From: Pectobacterium wasabiae CFBP 3304
GTDB lineage: Bacteria; Pseudomonadota; Gammaproteobacteria; Enterobacterales; Enterobacteriaceae
DNA length: 64,000 nucleotides
Reading direction: 5' to 3'
Assembly: GCF_001742185.1 (NCBI RefSeq)
Contig: NZ_CP015750.1
Coordinates: 682,001 to 746,000, forward strand
This document shows positions 10,725-21,263 of the stretch, piece after piece. The notes below the pieces were generated by a model, which saw only the letters and a program-made list of their open reading frames with translations, was not told where the DNA came from and searched no databases. The translations under genes and the position numbers were made by a program. Within the stretch, counting starts at the first letter, position 1. Each line of letters opens with the position of its first letter.

Positions 10725-11011
10725 GTGCGATTACCCGCCACGGTGACGCGCTGGTGATTCGGCTGTATATTCAGCCGAAAGCCAGCCGCGATCAGATCGT
10801 GGGTTTGCATGGCGACGAACTGAAAGTCGCCATCACCGCCCCGCCGGTTGATGGACAGGCCAATGCCCATCTGACCAAATTCCTCGCCAAACAGTTTCGG
10901 GTCGCCAAGAGTCTGGTCGTGATTGAAAAAGGCGAACTTGGGCGGCATAAACAGATTAGAATTACTCATCCGCAACACATCCCGGCTGACGTCGCGGAAT
11001 TCATTGAATAA
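10721..11011 (+). CDS. yggU: DUF167 family protein YggU
   Basis: A 96-residue DUF167 protein with the core [29 protein letters not shown]. The GTG at 10721 overlaps the yggT stop (GTGA), giving translational coupling and the same length as E. coli YggU, so it is preferred to an upstream ATG at 10709. Function unknown. Confidence 0.93.
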   Translation: MSAITRHGDALVIRLYIQPKASRDQIVGLHGDELKVAITAPPVDGQANAHLTKFLAKQFRVAKSLVVIEKGELGRHKQIRITHPQHIPADVAEFIE

Positions 11012-11028
11012 ATACGCAGGACAAGACG

Positions 11029-11622
11029 ATGCAAAAAGTGGTTTTGGCTACCGGAAACCCCGGTAAAGTGCGCGAGCTCGCCAGCTTGCTGGTCGATTTT
11101 GGTCTGGACATCGTGGCTCAAACCGAGCTGGGCGTGGATTCTGCCGAAGAAACCGGCCTGACCTTCATCGAAAACGCCATCCTGAAAGCACGTCATGCGG
11201 CGAAAATCACAGGGCTACCGGCCATTGCCGATGATTCAGGGCTAGCTGTCGATGCACTGGGCGGTGCTCCGGGGATTTACTCGGCACGCTACGCGGGCGC
11301 GGAGGCCAGCGACCAGCAAAATCTGGATAAACTGCTGCTGACATTAAAAGACGTGCCGGATGAGCAGCGTCGCGCCAGTTTCCACTGCGTGCTGGTGTAT
11401 CTGCGCCACGCTGACGACCCGACACCGATTGTCTGCCACGGCAGTTGGCAAGGTGTGCTGACGCATGAAGCAGTGGGCGGCGGTGGCTTTGGCTATGATC
11501 CCATCTTCTTCGTGCCAGAGCTGGGTAAAACGGCGGCAGAATTAACGCGTGAAGAGAAAAACGCGCAGTCCCATCGTGGTCAGGCATTACGCCTGCTGTT
11601 GGATACGCTACGCAATGCTTAA
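11029..11622 (+). CDS. rdgB: Non-canonical purine NTP pyrophosphatase RdgB
   Basis: The 197-residue HAM1/RdgB enzyme hydrolyses dITP, XTP and ITP to monophosphates and keeps deaminated purines out of DNA. It starts [18 protein letters not shown], has the metal-binding [24 protein letters not shown], and the substrate loop [12 protein letters not shown]. Its end overlaps hemW by 8 bp. Confidence 0.97.
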   Translation: MQKVVLATGNPGKVRELASLLVDFGLDIVAQTELGVDSAEETGLTFIENAILKARHAAKITGLPAIADDSGLAVDALGGAPGIYSARYAGAEASDQQNLDKLLLTLKDVPDEQRRASFHCVLVYLRHADDPTPIVCHGSWQGVLTHEAVGGGGFGYDPIFFVPELGKTAAELTREEKNAQSHRGQALRLLLDTLRNA

Positions 11623-12754
11623 GCTTCCTCCGCTCAGCCTGTACATTCATATTCCGTGGTGCGTACAGAAATGCCCGTATTGCGACTTCAACTCGCATGC
11701 ACTAAAAGGCGATGTGCCGCATCAGGAATATGTCGATCACCTGCTGGCGGATCTAGATGCTGATTTGCCACTGGCGGGCGGCCGCGCACTGCACTCGATT
11801 TTTATCGGCGGCGGCACGCCTAGTCTGCTAAGCGCGGAAGCGATGCAGGCACTGCTCGACGGCGTTCGGGCAAGAATGCCGTTAACACCGGATGCCGAAA
11901 TTACGATGGAAGCCAACCCCGGTACGGTTGAAGCCGATCGCTTCAGCGGTTATCAGCGCGCGGGGATTAATCGTATCTCCATCGGCGTGCAGAGTTTCGA
12001 TGCACAAAAGTTGACGCGCCTTGGTCGTATTCACGGCCCCGACGAGGCCAAACGCGCGGCACAGCTAGCGACAGGTCTGGGATTACGCAGCTTTAATCTG
12101 GACCTGATGCACGGCCTGCCGGATCAGTCGTTGGACGAAGCGCTGGACGACCTGCGTCAGGCCATTGCGCTCAACCCGCCGCATTTATCGTGGTATCAGT
12201 TGACCATCGAACCCAATACGCTGTTTAGCTCACGCCCGCCAACGCTACCGGACGACGATGCGCTGTGGGACATCTACGAGCAGGGTCACGCACTACTGAG
12301 CGCCGCCGGTTACCAGCAGTATGAAACCTCCGCCTATGCCAAACCGGGCTACCAGTGCCAGCACAACCTGAACTACTGGCGCTTCGGTGATTATTTGGGG
12401 ATTGGCTGCGGAGCGCACGGCAAGCTGACCTTCAGCGACGGTCGCATTCTGCGCACGGTAAAAGTCCGCCATCCGCGTGGCTACATGCAGGGCACGTATC
12501 TGGATAAACAACACGATGTTGCCAACGACGATCGGCCTTTTGAATTTTTCATGAACCGCTTTCGCCTGCTGGAAGCCGCCCCACGCACGGATTTCACGGC
12601 CTATACCGGTCTGGAAGAGCGCAGCATTCGTCCGCAATTGGATCAGGCATTGGCACAAGGCTACCTGACGGAAACCGCCACGCACTGGCAAATCACCGAA
12701 CACGGCAAACTGTTTCTAAATTCCCTGCTGGAGCTGTTTCTGGCGGAAGAGTAG
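11615..12754 (+). CDS. hemW: Heme chaperone HemW (radical SAM)
   Basis: A 379-residue radical SAM protein of the HemN-like family that carries heme and is proposed to insert it into respiratory enzymes; it is not an active coproporphyrinogen oxidase. Cluster cysteines are C16, C20 and C23 ([10 protein letters not shown]), followed by [10 protein letters not shown]. The start at 11615 overlaps the end of rdgB (AATGCTTAA) and reproduces the E. coli N terminus; an upstream in-frame start at 11549 lies inside rdgB and is rejected. Confidence 0.95.
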   Translation: MLKLPPLSLYIHIPWCVQKCPYCDFNSHALKGDVPHQEYVDHLLADLDADLPLAGGRALHSIFIGGGTPSLLSAEAMQALLDGVRARMPLTPDAEITMEANPGTVEADRFSGYQRAGINRISIGVQSFDAQKLTRLGRIHGPDEAKRAAQLATGLGLRSFNLDLMHGLPDQSLDEALDDLRQAIALNPPHLSWYQLTIEPNTLFSSRPPTLPDDDALWDIYEQGHALLSAAGYQQYETSAYAKPGYQCQHNLNYWRFGDYLGIGCGAHGKLTFSDGRILRTVKVRHPRGYMQGTYLDKQHDVANDDRPFEFFMNRFRLLEAAPRTDFTAYTGLEERSIRPQLDQALAQGYLTETATHWQITEHGKLFLNSLLELFLAEE

Positions 12755-12764
12755 TGATAATTCA

Positions 12765-12795
12765 GTGGGCTTGTTTTCCTTGAAAACCTGCCCAC
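12765..12795 (+). terminator. Terminator hairpin after hemW
   Basis: GTGGGC-TT-GTTTTC-CTT-GAAAAC-CT-GCCCAC forms two stacked perfect six-bp stems 10 bp after the hemW stop, followed by a pyrimidine/T-rich stretch. It closes the yggS-hemW operon. The rest of 12796-13119 holds no supported gene. Confidence 0.65.
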
Positions 12796-13119
12796 CGCTT
12801 TCCCTTCCTATTTTTCGTCTTGCAATGCTTATTGCGAGCCGCCTCCCTTTTATATCAAGTAGACGCAACAAGATAGGCATCGAACGCAAAGAGCTTGGAC
12901 AAGGCCTGTACTCATTTCCGTCGTCAGACATACGCTATTTTTTCCATACGAAACAGATAGCGTCATTGTTGTCAGAATACTTCATCAGTCGCAGGATATT
13001 GTGTGACATCCTCTGATGCTCTCGCAACCTGCATGGTCAATTCAAAAAATGGTGGTATAACATCATCGCTTCAACGCATTAATCTGTAAGACCGATAAAC
13101 AATAAACAAGAAGCAATAT

Positions 13120-13689
13120 ATGGAAATTATTTTGATGCGCCATGGAAAGCCCACTTACACTGGCTATCCGAAAGTGACTTGCGATGAAATGGCTGACTGG
13201 ATTGCACAATACAATCTTTCTGGTACGGGCAGCGATATACCTCCGGAATCATGTCAATCAATAGTATCCAAAGCATCGCTGATAATAAGTAGCCCTCTGC
13301 CAAGAGCACTTTCTTCTTTAAGTGCGCTCGGATGTGAACCGGACATCATTGACGACGTATTCAGAGAGGCGGACCTACCTTTAATTAGGATACATGGCGT
13401 TAAGTTACCACCTACATACTGGGTCGTTTTTTTTCGAGTCATGTGGCTCTGTGGCATTTCAAATAGGGCTGAGAGTTTAGGGATGGCAAAAAAACGTGCT
13501 TTTAAGGCAGCAGAAATACTGGTAAATCATGCTAAAAAATCAAACCGTCCCGTGTTGCTGATGGGACACGGCGTTATGAATCGGCTTATTGCAAAAGAAC
13601 TTATATCGTTGGGTTGTATAGAAGATTGTCGCCAGGGAAGAGAGTACTGGAACACAGGCGTTTACAAACTTCCGCAAGTAAAATCTTAA
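13120..13689 (+). CDS. Histidine phosphatase family protein
   Basis: A 189-residue histidine-phosphatase (phosphoglycerate mutase-like) fold protein. The N-terminal LMRHGKPTY contains the catalytic RHG motif, SSPLPRALSSLSAL matches the second motif, and LLMGHGVMNRLIAKEL supplies the late catalytic His. Substrate unknown. It is more AT-rich than its neighbours and stands alone, which suggests acquisition as a cargo gene. RBS is AAGAAG upstream of the ATG. Confidence 0.8.
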   Translation: MEIILMRHGKPTYTGYPKVTCDEMADWIAQYNLSGTGSDIPPESCQSIVSKASLIISSPLPRALSSLSALGCEPDIIDDVFREADLPLIRIHGVKLPPTYWVVFFRVMWLCGISNRAESLGMAKKRAFKAAEILVNHAKKSNRPVLLMGHGVMNRLIAKELISLGCIEDCRQGREYWNTGVYKLPQVKS

Positions 13690-13932
13690 GTGCATATAAC
13701 AATGTATCGCCACTACTACCACAGATCGACCTGCCAGATTAGCTTTAGCCCTGTGTAGTAAACAGTACCAAATCAGGTCTGAGCGAATCCCCATAGGTAG
13801 CAACATAATTTCAAACGATATCAGCCGGTTCAGGCCATATGAGGATTGAATTTTCACCTGCGGTTATGACACAGTAGGAACCTATCACGCACGACTTATC
13901 GCACCCTGTTTATCAACCACCTACTGGTAACG

Positions 13933-14064
13933 ATGATGAAACGTATAACAACTATCGTAGTAGCGCTGCTGGTCACAGCAACATTGAGTGGCTGCAATAC
14001 CACACGCGGATTTGGCCAAGATGTGCAGAAACTGGGTAGTAAAATTTCACACGCTGCTAGCTAA
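13933..14064 (+). CDS. Entericidin A/B family lipoprotein
   Basis: A 43-residue small lipoprotein: MMKRITTIVVALLVTATLSG then C, a lipobox LSGC, followed by a short Gly/Lys-rich mature peptide ending GSKISHAAS. The length and the motif NTTRGFGQDVQKLG match the entericidin EcnA/EcnB family, small envelope lipoproteins linked to stationary-phase programmed cell lysis. The gene is too short for ordinary ORF calling. Start could be 13933 or 13936. The flanking 13690-13932 and 14065-14273 contain no other gene I can support. Confidence 0.85.
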   Translation: MMKRITTIVVALLVTATLSGCNTTRGFGQDVQKLGSKISHAAS

Positions 14065-14130
14065 CCTACCGTAAAATCACAAAAAACCGGCAATACCGTA
14101 GTCTAATGCCAATCGTTTAAGCATCGAGAT

Positions 14131-14172
14131 ACACGGGGCGTGAGGCATCCCTACGGGAACCTCCCCCTGTGT
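14131..14172 (+). terminator. Possible terminator after the entericidin gene
   Basis: ACACGGGG pairs imperfectly with CCCCCTGTGT around a GC-rich middle, about 65 bp after the lipoprotein stop, followed by TTTCCCC. The stem contains a bulge, so the call is tentative. Confidence 0.35.
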
Positions 14173-14273
14173 TTCCCCTAAAACGGGCTTAAGTGAGCAG
14201 TATGACAATACGCTATGCCGGTTTTTTCTTTACGCTGCGCCCCCCGGTTCCTTTCGCCGCAGCGTTATATCCC

Positions 14274-14735
14274 TCAGAACGCCGACCGCATATCAATATG
14301 CGGAATGCCGTCTTCATCGTACACCTCGCCAGTCGCCACAAAGCCAAACGCACCGTAGAACGTTTGCAGATGAGCCTGTGCGGACAGGAAAAGAGGCTTT
14401 TGCGGCCAGTGGCGTGCGCAGGCAATCAGCGCGTGCTCCATGAGCTGATGCCCCAGATGTTGCCCGCGCGCATGCGGCGCGACAATCACTCGCCCAATCG
14501 TCACCACATCATTGTTCGGATGGGAGGCAAGCAGTCGGGCATAGGCGGCCAGCTTGCCGTCACGGTATGCTGCAATATGGCGATTGCCTTCCACCAGATC
14601 GCGACCATCAATATCCAGATAGGGGCAGGTTTGCTCAACCACGAATACCTGACTGCGCAGCGCCAATATGTCATGCAGTGCATACACGTTAAGGTCTGTC
14701 ACATCCCAGTCATGCCATATCAGACTCATTGTCAC
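14274..14735 (-). CDS. elaA: GNAT acetyltransferase ElaA
   Basis: A 153-residue GNAT-fold protein matching ElaA: FRSQVFVVEQ-type N terminus (here LRSQVFVVEQTCPYLDIDG), acetyl-CoA loop RVIVAPHARGQHLGHQLMEH, and C-terminal FYGAFGFVATGEVYDEDGIPH. Substrate is not established. It starts five bases after the lplT stop on the same strand and may be cotranscribed with aas-lplT. Confidence 0.9.
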   Translation of the reverse strand: MTMSLIWHDWDVTDLNVYALHDILALRSQVFVVEQTCPYLDIDGRDLVEGNRHIAAYRDGKLAAYARLLASHPNNDVVTIGRVIVAPHARGQHLGHQLMEHALIACARHWPQKPLFLSAQAHLQTFYGAFGFVATGEVYDEDGIPHIDMRSAF

Positions 14736-14740
14736 CCTTC

Positions 14741-15964
14741 CTATTCTGTGCCGGCGGAACGAGCACGGCGCTTAGTCACAATTAGCCATGTACACAGCAG
14801 CGCAATCGCCAGCGCAAACAAGACGCCAAAGCCTACCCCGATCGCGATAACCGAGACGCCCAGTTTCACCACCAGAGAATAGAGCCCCAGCATTAGCAGC
14901 ATTGCGCCGTTCTCACCTAGATTCTGTACCGCGATCGCATTTCCCGCGCCGACGCTGGCCTTCCCACGCTCCTGCAACAGCGCATTGAGCGGCACAATGA
15001 AGAACCCGCCGAGCGCCCCCAGCAGAATTAGCAGAGAATAGGCACTAATCAGGTTATGCTGAAGCGTGAAAATCACCACCACCACGCCGATCAAGAACCC
15101 CGCAGGCAGGCAGCGCCGCACGTTATCGAGCGTAACCAGTCTGGCAGCACCACCAGCCCCCAGAACAATCCCAACGGCAACCATCGCATTAAGCAGCGTC
15201 GGCGTCGCGTTATCGGTAATCCCAAGCGCGTGCGGCACCCACAGTACCAATAGAAAGCGCAGCGTTACGCCCGCACCCCAGAACATACTGGTGCCAATCA
15301 GCGAAAGCCGGGCATCGCCATCACGCCACAGAACCCGACAGGCAGAAAAGAAACTGCTCGCCATCTGCACCGGATGCCACGGTTGCCCCGGTCGGGCGGC
15401 ATTAAGATGCGGGATCAGCATATTCGCGCCCAGCGCCACACCGTAAGCCACCGCACAAATCGACAGCGCAGCGTAAATATTCCAGTCCGCCAGCACGCCG
15501 CCTGCTACAGAGCCAGTCAGGATCGCCGCAATGGTCGACGCCTCCATCAACCCATTGGCCTTAACCAACTGATCGCCGCGTGTGATCTCACCCAGAATGC
15601 CGTATTTCGCAGGTGAATACGCAGCAGCACCAATACCTACCAGGGTGTAGCCTATAAACGGATTACCACCCACACAAATCAGCAGCGCGCCCGCCAGCTT
15701 CAGAGTATTGGCAAACATCATCACCCGTCCTTTGGCAAAGCTATCCGCTATTTGCCCGACAAACGGGGCCAGAATAATGTACGCAGCCACAAACCCCATC
15801 TGCAAAAACGGCTGACTCCAGTCGGGATACAGCAACTGTTTGATCAGTGCTAACGTGGCAAACAGCAGCGCGTTATCACCAAACGCGGAGAAGAACTGCG
15901 CGATAATCACCGCGCTCATACTGCGCGACAGCAAAGGCGTCGCGGGTTCAGTCTGTTGACTCAT
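14741..15964 (-). CDS. lplT: Lysophospholipid transporter LplT
   Basis: A 407-residue major-facilitator protein with about 12 membrane segments. It flips lysophosphatidylethanolamine inward so that the adjacent Aas can reacylate it. The signature [19 protein letters not shown] and [12 protein letters not shown] match the LplT family. It lies five bases downstream of aas on the minus strand, the conserved arrangement. Confidence 0.95.
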   Translation of the reverse strand: MSQQTEPATPLLSRSMSAVIIAQFFSAFGDNALLFATLALIKQLLYPDWSQPFLQMGFVAAYIILAPFVGQIADSFAKGRVMMFANTLKLAGALLICVGGNPFIGYTLVGIGAAAYSPAKYGILGEITRGDQLVKANGLMEASTIAAILTGSVAGGVLADWNIYAALSICAVAYGVALGANMLIPHLNAARPGQPWHPVQMASSFFSACRVLWRDGDARLSLIGTSMFWGAGVTLRFLLVLWVPHALGITDNATPTLLNAMVAVGIVLGAGGAARLVTLDNVRRCLPAGFLIGVVVVIFTLQHNLISAYSLLILLGALGGFFIVPLNALLQERGKASVGAGNAIAVQNLGENGAMLLMLGLYSLVVKLGVSVIAIGVGFGVLFALAIALLCTWLIVTKRRARSAGTE

Positions 15965-15969
15965 GTACT

Positions 15970-18147
15970 CTACTCCGACGCTTGAATAATAGTTTTTTCA
16001 GCGATCGACTCTTCGGCCATGTGGCGCAGTGTGACAAAGTCAGGCTTACCGCTACCGAGTAGCGGTAACGCTTTCACATAGCGAATATCACGCGGCACTG
16101 CCAGTTCAGGAACACCGCTGCTGCGGGCTTGAGCAAGCAACGCATCACGGGTTATCTGGCTGTCCGTGGTAAACAGCACCAGCGCCTCACCTTTGCTACT
16201 GTCGCTTTTCGCACTCGCGGCATGTTGCGCTTCCGGCGATATTTTCACTGCCAACTGCTCCACGCTCTCGAGCGAAACCATCTCTCCCGCCAGCTTGGCA
16301 AAGCGCTTCACGCGGCCGATGATGGTGCAGAACCCTCTTTCGTCCAGTTCGACAATGTCGCCAGTGTCATACCAGCCCTGTTGCAATTCGCCTTCTGCAT
16401 TTTCTGCCGCAGGCACTTCGAGCACGCCGGGGTTTTCCACCCGCAGATAGCCCTTCATGATATTCGGCCCGCGCAGTTGCAGACGACCACCGCGCGTGAT
16501 GCCCGGCACCGTAATCAACCGCGATTCGATTTCCGGCAACAGCAGACCAACGGAATGGATTTTGGTTGCCATCGGCACGTTGATCGCCACCACTGGCGCA
16601 CATTCGGTCACGCCATACCCTTCCAAGATGCGGATACCAAATTTATCCTGCCAGACCTGACGCGTCGTTTCTGATAGCTTCTCCGCACCAGCCACCACAT
16701 AACGCAGACGAGCAAAATCATACGGGTGGGCAAAGCGTGCATAGTTGCCTAAAAACGTAGACGTGCCAAACAGCACGGTACAGTTCTGGTCGTAAACCAG
16801 CTCCGGCACAATGCGATAGTGCAGCGGGCTGGGGTAGAGAAACACGCGCGCGCCCGTAATGAGCGGCGTTAACAAACCCACCGTCAGGCCAAATGCATGA
16901 AACAGCGGTAGCGCGGACATAAAGCGGTCGCGCGGCGTGAAATCCGCCACGGTACGAATCTGCTCGACGTTTGCCAGCAGGCTGTCATGGGAATGCACCA
17001 CGCCTTTCGGGTTCCCCTCGGAACCGGAGGTAAACAGCACGATGGCCGCATCATCCGGTTTCTGCGGTAGCATCGCACGGGCAGGAAACAGCAGATGAAA
17101 CAGGATCCACAGCTTATCGGTCAGCGTTACGGTGTCTTTCAAATCTTCCAGATAGACCCAGTTGGCCTCGCTAACTTGCTTCGGTAGATCCGTCAGCTTG
17201 CCCTTTTCAAGAAACTGGCGCGACGTGACGATCGTTTTGATCCCCGCTGCTTTCATCGCGCTTTGTAGCCCTTTCGCGCCCGCGGTGTAGTTCAGCATGG
17301 CGGGAATGCGGTTACGCAGCGATGCGCCCAGAATGGATGCAGCAGTAATGGTCGCATTCGGCAACAGCATACCGACATGCTCATCGGCGCGGGTGAAGCG
17401 CTGTAAAATACGCGACACGCCTAGCGATTTTTTCAATAAGCCCTGATAGCTGTCTTCATTGAATGAGATATCCGCAATGCTGGCAGCGTTCCGTCCGTAA
17501 CGAGTTCTCGCCGCCAAAAAGGCCTGATACAGCGTATGCTGCGGACGCGTGTCCATTCGCGCCTTCATCATAATCTGGTGCAAGCGTTCACCAGCCATCG
17601 CGCGGCGTGCTCTGGCGCTACTGGCTTCCGGCATCGGCAACGTGGTGGGAGGCAAATAGGTGAGGGTAATTTGCGGGAGGCAGCGGCGTTTAAATACGCC
17701 CGCCAGTCGGCCGAACGGCGTGAACTCAGCGCCATCAATACGCACAGGAATGATCGTTGCCCCAGATTTCGCCGCGACAAACGCCGCACCGCTGTAAATC
17801 TTCATCAGCGATCCGGTGACGCTAATACGCCCTTCCGGGAAAACAACGACGGGTTGGCCGCGCTCGATCACTTTGATCAGCGCTTTGATCGCCAAAGGTT
17901 TGGTGGGATCTAACGGCACAAAATCGATATAAGGCTTCAGCCAGCGCATAAACCAGCGATCGGAAATAGAGGAATACACGGCAAAGACGGGTTTTATCGG
18001 TAAGAATAACGCCAGCAGGACGCCATCAAGAAAAGAGACGTGATTGGGGGTGATGAGCAATTTGGATTGCTGAAATTGGCTACTGTCGCCCTCAATCCGG
18101 ATGCGATACAGACGCTGGAACACCCAACGTAACAGGGTATGAATCAT
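15970..18147 (-). CDS. aas: Bifunctional acyl-[ACP] synthetase / 2-acyl-GPE acyltransferase
   Basis: A 725-residue fusion. The N-terminal PlsC-like acyltransferase has NHVSFLDG and FPEGRIS, and the C-terminal AMP-forming acyl-ACP synthetase has the ATP loop [16 protein letters not shown] and [11 protein letters not shown]. It regenerates phosphatidylethanolamine from lysophospholipid with LplT. The start at 18147 is supported by GGGAGAAGGC just upstream and family alignment; an in-frame start at 18213 would add 22 non-matching residues. Confidence 0.95.
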   Translation of the reverse strand: MIHTLLRWVFQRLYRIRIEGDSSQFQQSKLLITPNHVSFLDGVLLALFLPIKPVFAVYSSISDRWFMRWLKPYIDFVPLDPTKPLAIKALIKVIERGQPVVVFPEGRISVTGSLMKIYSGAAFVAAKSGATIIPVRIDGAEFTPFGRLAGVFKRRCLPQITLTYLPPTTLPMPEASSARARRAMAGERLHQIMMKARMDTRPQHTLYQAFLAARTRYGRNAASIADISFNEDSYQGLLKKSLGVSRILQRFTRADEHVGMLLPNATITAASILGASLRNRIPAMLNYTAGAKGLQSAMKAAGIKTIVTSRQFLEKGKLTDLPKQVSEANWVYLEDLKDTVTLTDKLWILFHLLFPARAMLPQKPDDAAIVLFTSGSEGNPKGVVHSHDSLLANVEQIRTVADFTPRDRFMSALPLFHAFGLTVGLLTPLITGARVFLYPSPLHYRIVPELVYDQNCTVLFGTSTFLGNYARFAHPYDFARLRYVVAGAEKLSETTRQVWQDKFGIRILEGYGVTECAPVVAINVPMATKIHSVGLLLPEIESRLITVPGITRGGRLQLRGPNIMKGYLRVENPGVLEVPAAENAEGELQQGWYDTGDIVELDERGFCTIIGRVKRFAKLAGEMVSLESVEQLAVKISPEAQHAASAKSDSSKGEALVLFTTDSQITRDALLAQARSSGVPELAVPRDIRYVKALPLLGSGKPDFVTLRHMAEESIAEKTIIQASE

Positions 18148-18333
18148 GCCTTCTCCCAATAGACAGATAAACGGATAGCTTGCTGAGGCGCAAACCACCG
18201 AGCGATACGTCAAAATACTACATACTCACTATACTTCAAGCGACGGATATACGGCTTAACGCGAAGATTGCCGTCAGCACATCATTCACATAGCATTAAT
18301 CGCGCTGGAGATAACAAAAGCGGGAAATTCAGG

Positions 18334-18426
18334 CAAAAAAAAACCTACGCATCCGCGTAGGTTGGTGTAATCAAATGATTTCAATGTACAGAGTACATTG
18401 ATATATCACCAATCAATACCTCTGGG
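18334..18426 (-). ncRNA. OmrA/OmrB-like small RNA
   Basis: On the minus strand the sequence begins CCCAGAGGTATTGATTGGTG, the conserved 5' seed of E. coli OmrA and OmrB, and ends with the hairpin AACCTACGC-GGAT-GCGTAGGTT followed by a run of T's (18333-18341), as in those RNAs. Length is about 92 nt. Position between aas and a LacI-family regulator matches the E. coli omrAB locus between aas and galR. In E. coli these Hfq-dependent RNAs repress outer-membrane receptors and curli/flagellar regulators under EnvZ-OmpR control. Only one copy is seen here; the middle of the RNA differs from E. coli. A TAGAGT box sits seven bases upstream of the inferred 5' end. Confidence 0.88.
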
Positions 18427-18790
18427 ACTTGTTACTCTAAGGATCGCCACTTATCTTCACCAGCGATGAATCGAAAGAGTTATCCTATAAGTGCAACCAA
18501 CTGTAAAATTCTAGCGAATCATGTAAGGCAACCGCCCTCTTTGCGCCCTTTCACCATATAAATGCCGCTATTTTTCCCTAAAGGTTCCTTTTCACTCCGA
18601 TTCACATTTTCCTCCATTTCCCCATCAATAGCCTCCCGATCACATTTCTTGGTTTTTTATGGAAAAATGACCCTCTAAACAAAGGGGTGTTAGTCCAGTT
18701 TTTCAGCAGAATCAATCAGAAAGTAAGGAGTAAAATCGCGGAGTCTGCATGGGGCAGACGCTAAATTTAACCAGGTGTGTGTAACGGATA

Positions 18791-20446
18791 ATGAAGAACT
18801 ACAAAATAGGTACCCGGCTGGCCAGCGGCTTTGGCCTGCTTATTGCGCTTTCGCTGGTCATGCTGACCAGCGGTATTTATCAACTCAACCAGGTGTCCCA
18901 GAGAACACAAGAAATGATGCAAGAACCGCTGCGCAAAGAACGGCTGGCAGCGGACTGGCATGCCACGCTCGTAGCAGGGGTTCAGCGCAGTATGGCAGTA
19001 GCACGCAGCAATGACGATTCGCTGGTTGAGCTATTTGCCGCAGAGAACACTCGCGCCAGTAAAGAAAGCGCTAAACGGCAAGAGGATTTTGCCAGCCTGA
19101 TATCAACCCCCGAAGAAAAAGCCTTATTCGATAAGGTTGGCGAATATCGTCAGTCCTACATCAAAAAGCGTGATGCGATTATCACGGAAAAAGGGGCAGG
19201 CAATTTCGATCGCGCCAGAACACTGTTCGACAATGAGTTCGTTCCCGCTTCCAATGGCTATCTGACAAGCGTGGAAGCACTGCGCGACCACCAGCGCGCC
19301 AGCATCGACCAAATGGGACAAGACATTAACGCTGGCGCAAGCCGCGGCGATCTCATCCTTGCCGTCACTGGCGTACTGAGCGCCATCATCGGTGTTCTGA
19401 TCGCCTGGGTGCTCACACGCAGTATCGTGCAACCGCTGTCGCGTGCCGTACAGGCTACGCAAGCCGTCGCGGCGGGCGATCTGACGCATAATATACAACC
19501 AGAAGGACGTGACGAGGCCGCCCAACTGCTACACGCTCTGCAAGATATGACCGTGCGTCTGCGTTCTATCGTTGGCGAAGTTCGCCAAGGTTCCGAGTCC
19601 ATTGCCGGGGCGTCTTCACAGCTTGCCGCAGGCAACATCGACCTTTCCAGCCGCACGGAAGAACAGGCCAGTGCGCTACAGGAAACGGCAGCCTCCATTG
19701 AGCAATTAAGCTCGACGGTCAGGCAGAATGCCGATAACGCTCGTCAGGCCAACCAACTGGCACAATCGACCACGCAGCAAGCGCAGTCAGGTGGACAATT
19801 AGTGACAGAAGTGGTGAAAACGATGGGCGCGATCGACACTTCATCGAAGAAGATTGTCGATATCATCGGCGTCATCGACAGCATCGCCTTCCAGACCAAC
19901 ATTCTGGCACTGAATGCCGCCGTAGAAGCCGCACGAGCGGGTGAACAAGGACGTGGTTTCGCCGTGGTCGCTAGTGAAGTGCGCAGCCTGGCACAGCGTA
20001 GCGCCTCTGCGGCTAAAGAGATTAAGGAGTTGATCGATCGCTCCGTTCAGACCGTGGAAGCGGGCAACCGACTGGTGGTACAGGCCGGCGCATCGATACA
20101 GGATATCGTCAGCGGCGTGCGCAAGGTCAGCGATCTGGTTGGAGAGATCAGCTCCGCCAGCAATGAACAGACGATGGGAATCGAGCAGGTGAATGTTGCC
20201 GTGAACCAGATGGAAGTCACCACCCAGCAGAATGCGTCGCTGGTGAACGAAGCCTCAGCCGCCACGCAGTCTCTACAACAGCAGGCTGCACAGTTGACCG
20301 AGACGGTCAGCCAGTTCCGCCTAGACAACAGCCACCAGATCGCCCGTACACCAGCGGCAGCACCAGCATTAGCCCTTCAACCTGCGCTGGCCGCACCAAG
20401 TAAAAGCAACGCCGCAACCGGTGAAGGAGACTGGACATCATTTTGA
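18791..20446 (+). CDS. Methyl-accepting chemotaxis protein
   Basis: A 551-residue transmembrane chemoreceptor. First membrane segment [20 protein letters not shown], four-helix periplasmic domain, second segment [28 protein letters not shown] domain, methylation helices and signalling tip around [22 protein letters not shown]. It ends DWTSF, a WxxF tail that should tether CheR/CheB, unlike the broken receptor at 3575. Ligand unknown. The 340-bp upstream region (18430-18790) has no supported gene and should hold its promoter. Confidence 0.95.
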   Translation: MKNYKIGTRLASGFGLLIALSLVMLTSGIYQLNQVSQRTQEMMQEPLRKERLAADWHATLVAGVQRSMAVARSNDDSLVELFAAENTRASKESAKRQEDFASLISTPEEKALFDKVGEYRQSYIKKRDAIITEKGAGNFDRARTLFDNEFVPASNGYLTSVEALRDHQRASIDQMGQDINAGASRGDLILAVTGVLSAIIGVLIAWVLTRSIVQPLSRAVQATQAVAAGDLTHNIQPEGRDEAAQLLHALQDMTVRLRSIVGEVRQGSESIAGASSQLAAGNIDLSSRTEEQASALQETAASIEQLSSTVRQNADNARQANQLAQSTTQQAQSGGQLVTEVVKTMGAIDTSSKKIVDIIGVIDSIAFQTNILALNAAVEAARAGEQGRGFAVVASEVRSLAQRSASAAKEIKELIDRSVQTVEAGNRLVVQAGASIQDIVSGVRKVSDLVGEISSASNEQTMGIEQVNVAVNQMEVTTQQNASLVNEASAATQSLQQQAAQLTETVSQFRLDNSHQIARTPAAAPALALQPALAAPSKSNAATGEGDWTSF

Positions 20447-20510
20447 TGCCCTCGATACTTCTCGGATCTGCTGTCTCTGAGTCATTTTTCTATGCAAACT
20501 CAGAGGCAGC

Positions 20511-20963
20511 CTACAGCGGCTGGTGATACAGCCGCACGGCCTTGTCCGGGTAGTCCAACCCATCGCCGATGTAATGCCAGCCGTGCTTTTCATAATAGCC
20601 GCTAAACGTGGCGTACAGGTACAGATCGTCAAAGCCTGCACGGCGGCAAAACGCCAATACGTGCCGTTGCAGCGCCACGCCCAGCCCTTTATCACGATAA
20701 CTTTCTTCCACATACAGCGACGCCAGCCAAGGCGTCAGATCCTGTCGGCTAATTAAATCGCAGCGCCAGAGCCCCACAGTCCCGACTAAACGCTCCCCCT
20801 CCAGCGCGATAAACGTCAGCGGCAGCGCCGCAGGGTTCAGGCTATTGCGCACCACGCTGGCAAAGAATTCACGGCTGTTCTGGCTACCGAATGCCTGCCA
20901 TATCCAGTCGATCACCTGTTCTTGATGCTGGGGATGATCCGCCAGATAAACAATCTCAGCCAT
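20511..20963 (-). CDS. GNAT family N-acetyltransferase
   Basis: A 150-residue GNAT-fold enzyme. PWLASLYVEESYRDKGLGVALQRHVLAF is the acetyl-CoA binding motif A and the C terminus LYATFSGYYEKHGWHYIGDG is the usual motif B. Substrate not identifiable. It converges on the chemoreceptor gene. Confidence 0.8.
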   Translation of the reverse strand: MAEIVYLADHPQHQEQVIDWIWQAFGSQNSREFFASVVRNSLNPAALPLTFIALEGERLVGTVGLWRCDLISRQDLTPWLASLYVEESYRDKGLGVALQRHVLAFCRRAGFDDLYLYATFSGYYEKHGWHYIGDGLDYPDKAVRLYHQPL

Positions 20964-21111
20964 AGTGATACCAAACCTGTAAAATAGTTATAGAATCAAA
21001 AAGATTACCATCGAATCACGGATCCCTATCAGCAGTACCTTCTCGTCCACGCATCTGTAAATACTTCGCCTAGCTAACGCCATACGTTTCCACATGTTAT
21101 TCAGGAGGAAA

Positions 21112-21195
21112 ATGCGAAATGGCGACATCACAAAACTGACAAAAATTTGGTTAAGAAACGAACATCAACCGTTAAATCCAACAATATGCCTGTGA
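21112..21195 (+). CDS. Possible leader peptide upstream of the LacI-type regulator
   Basis: ATG at 21112 follows the very strong ribosome binding site AGGAGGAA and opens a 27-codon frame (MRNGDITKLTKIWLRNEHQP, then LNPTICL). It ends 68 bp before the regulator start. No homology is known to me; the strength of the RBS is the only support. Confidence 0.22.
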   Translation: MRNGDITKLTKIWLRNEHQPLNPTICL

Positions 21196-21263
21196 TATCA
21201 TGCCATATGAACAAGGATGGATAGGCATTTCAGCCCGTCATCATACTCAATTAAGGTACAGCT

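Noticed and set aside
12765..13016. 83-codon forward frame after hemW
   Set aside because: It starts inside the terminator hairpin, has no RBS and no recognisable composition; treated as chance.
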